From the NCBI GenBank assembly GCA_001799475.1, contig MGTN01000039.1, positions 8,730 to 14,278 of the forward strand: DNA of 5,549 bases. The letters run 5' to 3'. Source of the DNA: Desulfovibrionales bacterium GWA2_65_9 (GTDB taxonomy: Bacteria > Desulfobacterota > Desulfovibrionia > Desulfovibrionales > Desulfovibrionaceae). Below the pieces are notes generated by a model that saw nothing but the letters and a program-made list of their open reading frames with translations, had not been told where the DNA came from and did no database searches. This document shows, in pieces, positions 1 through 4,814 of the stretch. Both the position numbers and the translations under genes were made by a program. Each line of letters opens with the position of its first letter. The stretch's first letter is position 1.

Positions 1-2219
1 GCCAGCGCAGCCTCGCGCACCCTGCGGCTGTTCTCCACGGCTCTCGGCTCGGCCAGGGGGCCGCTGGTCAGCAGATGCCGGGCCTTGAGCGTCAGCTCGG
101 TGAACAGGGACGCTGTCCAGGGGTTCCAGGCGCGCGGCCCGGTGCAGCTGGAGTCGGCCACGGCGAGCAGGTGCAGCATGTCCAGGCGTTCCACGCTGCC
201 GCAGACCTCGGCCAGACGCGCGGCCACGGACTCGTCGGCCAGGTCGCGGCGGGTGGCGGTCTTGGGGATGAGCAGATGTTCGCGCACCAGGAAGGCCACG
301 TCGGCGATGGTCTCTTCGTCCGCGCCCAGGCGGTGCAAGAGGTGTTCGGCCACGCGCGCGCCTGCGCCGGAGTGGTCGCGGTCGGGCTTGGCCAGGTCGT
401 GGGCGAACCCGGCCAGCAGCAGGCGCTCGAAATGCGGGAGGGCCTGGGCGCACGCGGCCAGCCGAGGGTCTTCACTTCCCGGCATGGCGGCCAGGGTGCG
501 CACCACCTCCAGGGTGTGCTTGCCCACGGGGTGGATGTGGAAGTCGTCAAACTGCACCAGATGCTCCACAGGCGCGAACTCCGGCACCAGGGCGGCCAAC
601 AGCCCGGTGTCGAGCATGGACTGCAGGGCCGTGGACAGGCTCGGGGTGCTGGGCTGGGGCGGCTCCGGGTCCTGGCCCGGGACCCTGGCCGGGGCAAAGA
701 AGCCCTTGAGCGCGCGCACCAGGCCGCTTGCGGGCTTGGGCTTGCCCGAGACCAAGGCCGACACCAGGGACAAGGGCGAGCTCTCGGCGTCGCGGCCGCA
801 GACTCGAAAAATGGCGGTCAGGGCGCTCAGTGTCCCTGGTAGGCAGGCAAAGGCGGCGCGCGGCTCCCTATCGGAATGGGCATCGGGCCGGGCATCGGCC
901 TGGGCATCGGCCCCTCCATCAGACGGAGGGTCGGCCAGGGCCAGGCGCGTGGCGCGCAGGGCGGACCAGGCCACAGGCCGGGCGGCCTGGGCTGCGGCCA
1001 CGTACAGAGCCAAAATGAGGGCCGGGCCGGATGGCCCGTCCGCGTCCCTGAAGGCCACGCCCGTGGGGGTATCGACAATGCCCTCGGGCGTGCCAGGCGG
1101 CAGGACCGGGACGTGGGCCGACGGCGGGAAGGCGCCCAACCAGCAGGCCTGACGCATGGCCCGGATGCGCGTCATGCTCTGGTGCAGGCGCGAGAGAAAG
1201 GCTTCGACGGCAAGACCTGTGGCCAAGGCGTCCGGCTGCTCGCCTTCGGCGTGGGCCGCGCGCTGTTCCCCTGCGGGCTCGGCCCCGGCAAAGCCCAGGG
1301 CCCGGGCCACCTGGGGCTGATAGTCAAAGGACAGGCGGTCGGTCTTGCGCCCTGCTGCCAGATGCAGGGCCGTGCGCGCGGCCAGCACAAAAACGTAGTC
1401 CTGCTCCAAAAGCTCGCGGTCGCCGAGGGTGAAGGGCAGGGCCACGTTGGCGCGCAGGCCGAGCAGCCAGTGGATCTGGTGCACGTCGCGCAGGCCCCCC
1501 AGCCCGTTCTTCAGCTCCGGTTCAAGCAGGCCGGAGGAGTCGCCATACTCGGCGCGGCGCTGGGCGTTGTGGGCCAGCACCCACTGGCCGAAGGGCTCGG
1601 CGGCCTCGGCGAGCACCTTCTGCGAAAATTCGCGCTGAAAGCGCTCCAGCACGCCTGCGCCTTCCGGCCCGGAGGCGGCGATGAGCCGGATGTCCAGAAG
1701 CGAGGTCAGAACCTGGGTGTCCTCTTTGGCCAGGGCCAGGCCGTCCTTGAGCGAGCGCACGCCGTGCCCCAGGTCCAGGCCCAGGTCCCAGAGCGGATGG
1801 AACAGCCCGCGCGCGAGGTCCTCGGCGCTGTGGGGCACAGCGCCCTCGTAGAGCACCAGCACGTCCACGTCCGAGGCCGGGCACAGCTCGCCCCGGCCAT
1901 AGCCGCCCACGGCCACCAGGGCATAGGGCGGGGAGGCGGAGGGGGCCTTGCCACCCCCGGAGGGTGACCCGGCAGAAGAACCCAATGGGCCCCCGAAGGG
2001 GGCGGAAGGGCTGGAATTGGAGGGCTGGCCAGGGGCCTGGGAGATTTCGGCAAGGCGCGCGCGGAAATAGGCGTCCATGAGCTTCGAGGCGGCGGCCGGA
2101 TAGCCGCCGAGGTCGCCTTTGCGGGCGGCCTCGGCCAGAGAGGACCGGCCCTGCCGCAGCGCGATGGCTGACGGCGGCAGGACCGGTCCGTTGTGTTCGC
2201 TTTCGTTTTCCCTGGTCAT
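1..2219 (-). CDS. glnD: PII uridylyltransferase / uridylyl-removing enzyme GlnD (3' end beyond window)
   Basis: Bifunctional cytoplasmic sensor that uridylylates PII when glutamine is low and removes UMP when it is high. One open frame gives 739 complete codons from ATG 2219 to the window edge. Seen: nucleotidyltransferase motif GGYGRGEL at residues 105-112, followed by S116-D117-x-D119 (metal-binding pair); LEPELKNGLGGLRD at 232-245, typical of the GlnD family; HD domain with H568, H607-D608, H616 and H648. The C-terminal ACT glutamine-sensing domains must lie left of position 1. An in-frame TGA four codons upstream rules out a longer start, but no Shine-Dalgarno is visible before this ATG, so the start is less sure than the gene. 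Two low-complexity insertions, about residues 61-98 and 428-456, break the usual domain spacing. The gene follows glnB by 76 nt and is probably co-transcribed with it. Confidence 0.95.
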   Translation of the reverse strand, partial: MTRENESEHNGPVLPPSAIALRQGRSSLAEAARKGDLGGYPAAASKLMDAYFRARLAEISQAPGQPSNSSPSAPFGGPLGSSAGSPSGGGKAPSASPPYALVAVGGYGRGELCPASDVDVLVLYEGAVPHSAEDLARGLFHPLWDLGLDLGHGVRSLKDGLALAKEDTQVLTSLLDIRLIAASGPEGAGVLERFQREFSQKVLAEAAEPFGQWVLAHNAQRRAEYGDSSGLLEPELKNGLGGLRDVHQIHWLLGLRANVALPFTLGDRELLEQDYVFVLAARTALHLAAGRKTDRLSFDYQPQVARALGFAGAEPAGEQRAAHAEGEQPDALATGLAVEAFLSRLHQSMTRIRAMRQACWLGAFPPSAHVPVLPPGTPEGIVDTPTGVAFRDADGPSGPALILALYVAAAQAARPVAWSALRATRLALADPPSDGGADAQADARPDAHSDREPRAAFACLPGTLSALTAIFRVCGRDAESSPLSLVSALVSGKPKPASGLVRALKGFFAPARVPGQDPEPPQPSTPSLSTALQSMLDTGLLAALVPEFAPVEHLVQFDDFHIHPVGKHTLEVVRTLAAMPGSEDPRLAACAQALPHFERLLLAGFAHDLAKPDRDHSGAGARVAEHLLHRLGADEETIADVAFLVREHLLIPKTATRRDLADESVAARLAEVCGSVERLDMLHLLAVADSSCTGPRAWNPWTASLFTELTLKARHLLTSGPLAEPRAVENSRRVREAAL
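878..913. repeat. 12-bp tandem repeat inside glnD (three copies)
   Basis: Three consecutive 12-bp units starting GGGCATCGG (878-889, 890-901, 902-913) differ only in their last few bases. Because 12 is a multiple of three, they encode a four-residue repeat of the type A/P-D-A-x (about residues 436-448) in the linker between the nucleotidyltransferase half and the HD domain of GlnD. More degenerate units may flank both sides. Copy-number change would keep the frame. Confidence 0.75.
1989..2003. repeat. Perfect 6-bp palindrome in the glnD linker
   Basis: GCCCCC (1989-1994) and GGGGGC (1998-2003) form a perfect stem around GAA. Read on the minus strand the centre is CCCCTTCGGGG, the same core seen twice in the intergenic region at 4553-4563 and 4621-4631. 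It lies in the Ser/Pro/Gly-rich linker (about residues 61-98) just before the GlnD nucleotidyltransferase motif. Confidence 0.7.
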
Positions 2220-2236
2220 CGGCGGCGGCGGTCAGT

Positions 2237-2270
2237 CAACGTGGTTTGGACAACGTGGTTCAGACAACGC
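2237..2270. repeat. 14-bp tandem repeat in the glnB-glnD gap
   Basis: CAACGTGGTTTGGA (2237-2250) is followed directly by CAACGTGGTTCAGA (2251-2264) and by a third partial copy, CAACGC (2265-2270). The array sits 17-51 nt upstream of the glnD ATG and takes up nearly half of the 76-nt gap. A GCC/GGC trinucleotide run lies between it and the start codon, at 2220-2231. No terminator or ribosome binding site is apparent in the gap. Confidence 0.8.
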
Positions 2271-2295
2271 TGGGCAGATGCGCCGGGCGGAGGGC

Positions 2296-2634
2296 CTAGA
2301 TCGCCGAGTCCCCGGTCTCGCCGGTGCGGATGCGCACCACCTCGTCCACGGGCAGGACGAAGATCTTGCCGTCGCCCACCTGGCCGGTGCGGGCGGCCTT
2401 GGTGGCGGCATTGATGACGTCGGTCACGCGGGCGTCCTCCACCACGACCTCGATCTTGACCTTGACCACGAAGTCCACCTGGTACTCTGCGCCACGGTAC
2501 ACTTCCTTGTGCCCGCCCTGACGGCCGAAGCCCTTGACCTCGCTCACGGTCATGCCCTTGACGCCGATCTCGGCCAGGGCGGCCTTGACGTCATCCAGCT
2601 TGAAGGTCCGGGTGATGATTTCTACCTTTTTCAT
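2296..2634 (-). CDS. glnB: Nitrogen regulatory protein PII
   Basis: Small trimeric cytoplasmic signal protein that binds ATP/ADP and 2-oxoglutarate and controls partners such as AmtB. The 112-residue length is exactly typical. Seen: PII signature YRGAEY at residues 46-51 with the uridylylation site Y51; T-loop lead-in KGFGRQ at 34-39; K58 and E62; B-loop TGQVGDGK at 83-90; C-loop RIRTGE at 101-106. ATG 2634 is preceded by a strong AAGGAG at 8-nt spacing. It begins 41 nt after amtB ends and precedes glnD, its expected modifying enzyme. Residues 9-10 are R-T where the family usually has K-P. Linkage to amtB would also fit the name glnK; sequence alone does not separate the two, and I use glnB because the protein closely resembles E. 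coli GlnB. Confidence 0.96.
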   Translation of the reverse strand: MKKVEIITRTFKLDDVKAALAEIGVKGMTVSEVKGFGRQGGHKEVYRGAEYQVDFVVKVKIEVVVEDARVTDVINAATKAARTGQVGDGKIFVLPVDEVVRIRTGETGDSAI

Positions 2635-2642
2635 GATTATGG

Positions 2643-2651
2643 CTCCTTCTC
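2643..2651 (-). promoter_or_regulatory. Ribosome binding site of glnB
   Basis: GAGAAGGAG reads on the minus strand, ending 8 nt before ATG 2634. It is a near-ideal Shine-Dalgarno and fixes the glnB start. It contrasts with the missing site before glnD. Confidence 0.85.
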
Positions 2652-2675
2652 TGCTCTGATCTTGTGGGGGGCAGG

Positions 2676-3881
2676 CTACGCCTGGTAGCCGGTCTCGTTG
2701 TGCTGGGACAGGTCCAGGCCGCGCACTTCCTCTTCCTCACTGGCGCGCAGACCGACGGTGGCGTCCACGAGCTTGAAGAGGATCAGGCTGGCCACGAAGC
2801 AAAAGGCCCAGGTGGCCGCCACTGAGGCCAACTGTATCCAAAGCTGCGACGGATTGCCATAGAAAAGCCCGGTGGCCTTGTTGATGCTGGCGAAGAGACC
2901 GGTGGCGATGGCGCCCCAGGTGCCGCCCACGCCGTGCACGCCGATGACGTCCAGGGCGTCGTCGTAGCCGAACTTGTTCTTCAAGAGCACGCCGAGGAAG
3001 CAGAACACGCCGCCGCCCAGGCCGATGAGCAGGGCCGGCATGACCGTGACGAAGCCGGCCGCCGGGGTGATGGCCACCAGGCCGGCCACCGCGCCGGAGG
3101 CCGCGCCGAGTGTCGTGGCCTTGCCGGAATGCCTCCACTCCATGAAGATCCAGGCCAGGGCAGCGGCAGCGGCAGCCATGTGCGTGGTGACAAAGGCGTT
3201 GACCGCGAAGCCGTCGGCGGCCAGGGCACTGCCGGCGTTGAAGCCGAACCAGCCGAACCACAGGATGCCGGCGCCGAGCACGGTCATGGGCAGGTTGTGG
3301 GGGATGAAGGGCGTTGTGCCGTGGCCCTTGCGCTTGCCGAGCACGATGACCGCGGCCAGGGCCGCGGCGGCGGAGCTCATGTGCACCACTGCGCCGCCCG
3401 CGAAGTCCAGCGCGCCCATCTCAGCCATCCAGCCCTTGCCCCAGACCCAGTGGGCCATGGGCGCATAGACCACCAGCAGCCACAGGGCGCTGAAGACCAA
3501 AAAGCCGCCGAACTTCATGCGCTCGGCAAAGGCGCCGCTGATGAGCGCGGGCGTGATGACCGCGAACATGCACTGGAAGATCATGAAGGCCATGTGCGGG
3601 ATGTTCTCCACCGGGCCGCCGGTGGCGTCCAGACCCACGCCGTTCAGGAACAGGAAGTCCAGGCCGCCGATCAGGCCGCCGATGTCCTTGCCAAAGGCCA
3701 GGGTGTAGCCGCACACGGCCCAGAGCACCGAAACCAGCCCGAGCAGGATGAAGCTCTGCATGATGGTGCCGAGCACGTTTTTGCTGCGCACCATGCCGCC
3801 ATAGAAAAGCGCCAGGCCTGGGGTCATGAACATGACCAGGGCCGAGCAGATGAGCACAAATGCAGTATCCGCCGCGTTCAT
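2676..3881 (-). CDS. amtB: Ammonium transporter AmtB (Amt/MEP/Rh family)
   Basis: Inner-membrane trimeric ammonium channel, 401 residues. About eleven hydrophobic segments are visible, from residues 5-28 to 347-372, with no cleavable signal peptide ahead of the first, unlike the E. coli protein. Conserved pore features: F106 and F214 (phenylalanine gate), W147 and S218 (outer ammonium site), D159, and the twin histidines H167 (GGAVVHMSS) and H316 (DVIGVHGVGG). FAVITPALISGAFAER at 106-121 is a family hallmark. The cytoplasmic tail, with SEEEE at 381-385 and GLDLSQH at 388-394, matches the segment PII proteins dock against. ATG 3881 follows AAGGAGG at 8-nt spacing. It is the first gene of the amtB-glnB-glnD cluster, downstream of a sigma-54 promoter, so induction under nitrogen limitation is likely. 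Confidence 0.97.
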   Translation of the reverse strand: MNAADTAFVLICSALVMFMTPGLALFYGGMVRSKNVLGTIMQSFILLGLVSVLWAVCGYTLAFGKDIGGLIGGLDFLFLNGVGLDATGGPVENIPHMAFMIFQCMFAVITPALISGAFAERMKFGGFLVFSALWLLVVYAPMAHWVWGKGWMAEMGALDFAGGAVVHMSSAAAALAAVIVLGKRKGHGTTPFIPHNLPMTVLGAGILWFGWFGFNAGSALAADGFAVNAFVTTHMAAAAAALAWIFMEWRHSGKATTLGAASGAVAGLVAITPAAGFVTVMPALLIGLGGGVFCFLGVLLKNKFGYDDALDVIGVHGVGGTWGAIATGLFASINKATGLFYGNPSQLWIQLASVAATWAFCFVASLILFKLVDATVGLRASEEEEVRGLDLSQHNETGYQA

Positions 3882-4117
3882 TGAGGGATCCTCCTTGCTC
3901 TCAGGTCCAAGAAAACGCCCTGCCGGCTGTTAACGCCCCGGCCTGGCAACGCCATCACAGAATTGTAAACTACGCCCCAATTACTTCGATTTCGCTCAGC
4001 CTTCTCGCTTAAGCCACCTGCCAGCGCCCTTGACTGTGGGCAGAGACAGGTGGCCAAGGCCTTTTGCAGCCGCACGATACACATTTGTCAGGACACCTGC
4101 GTTTTCGTGCGCCACGG
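3882..4117 (-). promoter_or_regulatory. Structured 5' leader of amtB
   Basis: If transcription starts about 12 nt after the sigma-54 -12 element (near 4117), the amtB leader is about 236 nt. Two nested hairpins come first. In one, CGCACGA (4111-4105, minus) pairs with TCGTGCG (4077-4071), with an inner CAGG/CCTG stem. In the other, GCCACCTG (4054-4047) pairs with CAGGTGGC (4020-4013), with an inner GCCC/GGGC stem. CACCTG of the second hairpin could instead pair with CAGGTG at 4099-4094 in the first, so alternative folds exist. A smaller stem, GCCGG/CCGGC, lies near 3940-3920. I do not recognise a known riboswitch class. Confidence 0.4.
3890..3896 (-). promoter_or_regulatory. Ribosome binding site of amtB
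   Basis: AAGGAGG on the minus strand, 8 nt before ATG 3881. It is a full-strength Shine-Dalgarno that decides this start. Confidence 0.9.
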
Positions 4118-4127
4118 GACCTACAAA

Positions 4128-4144
4128 AGCAAGAGCCGGGCCAA
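4128..4144 (-). promoter_or_regulatory. Sigma-54 (RpoN) promoter of amtB-glnB-glnD
   Basis: TTGGCCCGGCTCTTGCT on the minus strand matches the sigma-54 consensus TTGGCACG-N4-TTGCW at all but one defined position. The invariant GG (4142-4141) and GC (4130-4129) are separated by exactly 10 nt. The promoter points at amtB, 247 nt away. Sigma-54 control is well established for amt/glnK genes in proteobacteria, which supports the call. Confidence 0.8.
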
Positions 4145-4204
4145 ACAGCGCGTTTTCAATGTAACATATTGTAATTCTTAATCATTACTGAAAGTGGATA
4201 CGTT

Positions 4205-4241
4205 TTTGAGGTAGCGCAATTGTTTCAGGAACGCAAAATTG
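4205..4241. promoter_or_regulatory. Tandem direct repeat, candidate activator site
   Basis: On the minus strand CAATTTTGCGTTCCTGAAA (4241-4223) is followed directly by the similar CAATTGCGCTACCTCAAA (4222-4205), sharing CAATT, GCG, CCT and AAA with small gaps. The copies are centred about 115 and 96 nt upstream of the predicted sigma-54 start, where enhancer-binding activators of RpoN usually bind. It does not resemble the canonical NtrC palindrome, so the bound protein is unknown. Confidence 0.4.
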
Positions 4242-4267
4242 GAGGCTTCGCTTTTCATAATTGTCAT

Positions 4268-4296
4268 AATCTACGATTTACGCATGGGGCTGACAA
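4268..4296 (-). promoter_or_regulatory. Possible sigma-70 promoter upstream of amtB
   Basis: TTGTCA (4296-4291) and TAGATT (4273-4268) match the -35 and -10 consensus at 5/6 and 4/6 with a 17-nt spacer. This could provide basal transcription, but such matches arise by chance in AT-rich intergenic DNA. Confidence 0.2.
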
Positions 4297-4475
4297 GGGC
4301 CTGGGGCGACACCTCAGAAAACCGCGAGCCAGGAGGCGGCAAAACAGGAAACAGCCAGAACCTGGCGCAACACGTTTGGACTATCTTCACCTGATTCGGG
4401 CTGGGGTCAACAGGAATGTGCGGAAAACAGAGGCAAGCATGCCTCCGGCGGCCAGGGACGCGGCCCCTGAACCCC

Positions 4476-4498
4476 GGCGGAGGCCGTAGGCCTCCGCC
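4476..4498. repeat. Perfect 10-bp hairpin
   Basis: GGCGGAGGCC (4476-4485) pairs perfectly with GGCCTCCGCC (4489-4498) around the loop GTA. It lies just inside the left arm of the intergenic block. There is no U-tract on either strand, so it is not a classical terminator. Confidence 0.75.
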
Positions 4499-4704
4499 CC
4501 CCAGAGGGCTGGGCCGGGGCGGCTGGGGCAAAGGCGTTGGCCGGGCTGGCTGCCCCTTCGGGGTTTCAGGGGTGCATGCCGAGACGGCAGGCTGTGCTTC
4601 GACCCCAAAACCCCGCACGCCCCCTTCGGGGTGTTTAAGGGTGGGTGTACCCAAGCTTCAGGTTGTGCCACGGCCTGCCCATGGCTCTCCCCGGACCCAC
4701 CAAG

Positions 4705-4750
4705 GCAAAGGGTTCCTGTCGGCGGCTTTGCGCAGACAGGAACCCTTTGC
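4705..4750. repeat. Perfect 16-bp stem-loop
   Basis: GCAAAGGGTTCCTGTC (4705-4720) is the exact reverse complement of 4735-4750, around a 14-nt loop. It is the longest perfect inverted repeat I found in the window. The loop contains CTTTGC (4726-4731), identical to the end of the right arm, so the outer GCAAAG could pair at either place. Neither strand has a following T-run. Confidence 0.8.
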
Positions 4751-4762
4751 GTCATGGGGGTT

Positions 4763-4785
4763 CCAAGGGGCCTCAGGCCCCTTGG
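4763..4785 (-). terminator. Hairpin downstream of ilvD, possible transcription end
   Basis: A perfect 10-bp stem (4763-4772 with 4776-4785, loop of 3 nt) begins 29 nt after the ilvD stop. It is followed on the minus strand by AACCCCC rather than a U-run. It may end or stabilise the ilvD transcript, but intrinsic termination is not supported by the sequence. It is also part of the right arm of the intergenic inverted repeat. Confidence 0.35.
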
Positions 4786-4814
4786 CCGCCGGAGGCTCTT
4801 CCTCTTCTCTTCTC

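Larger units (their letters stand above)
4441..4796. repeat. GC-rich intergenic block bounded by an inverted repeat
   Basis: GCCTCCGGCGGCC at 4441-4453 recurs inverted at 4796-4784. Similarity continues inward on both sides (AGGG, then GGCCCCT, then AACCCC) with small gaps. The 356-bp interior has no convincing ORF but holds several strong hairpins and two copies of CCCCTTCGGGGT (4553-4564, 4621-4632). It could be a MITE-like non-autonomous element, or two independent copies of one genomic repeat in opposite orientation. I found no clear target-site duplication, and no transposase is present. Confidence 0.5.

Noticed and set aside
75..1967. Long plus-strand open frames opposite glnD (255, 355 and 363 codons)
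   Set aside because: They are antisense to a gene with clear GlnD motifs. Their products are low-complexity Arg/Gly/Ala/Gln-rich, as expected from the mirror of GC-biased codons.
2934..3884. 316-codon plus-strand frame opposite amtB
   Set aside because: It is the antisense shadow of a well-conserved membrane protein. The predicted peptide is His/Gln/Glu-rich with no recognisable domain.
3962..3967. TACAAT on the minus strand as a -10 box close to amtB
   Set aside because: It matches 5/6 of the -10 consensus, but no acceptable -35 lies 16-18 nt upstream and there is no extended -10. The sigma-54 site is far stronger.
4354..4366. Small hairpin GCCAG-AAC-CTGGC followed by T-rich sequence on the minus strand
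   Set aside because: The stem is only 5 bp and the T stretch is interrupted. It lies upstream of the amtB promoter with no gene to terminate closer than ilvD.
4220..4489. 89-codon plus-strand frame between ilvD and amtB
   Set aside because: It crosses the candidate activator repeat and ends inside the intergenic hairpin block. It has no good ribosome binding site and the peptide is Arg/Pro-rich with no family resemblance.
4441..4796. CRISPR array or tRNA/rRNA gene
   Set aside because: The repeats are inverted and of unequal spacing, not regular direct repeats with spacers. No cloverleaf or rRNA-like sequence was recognised.
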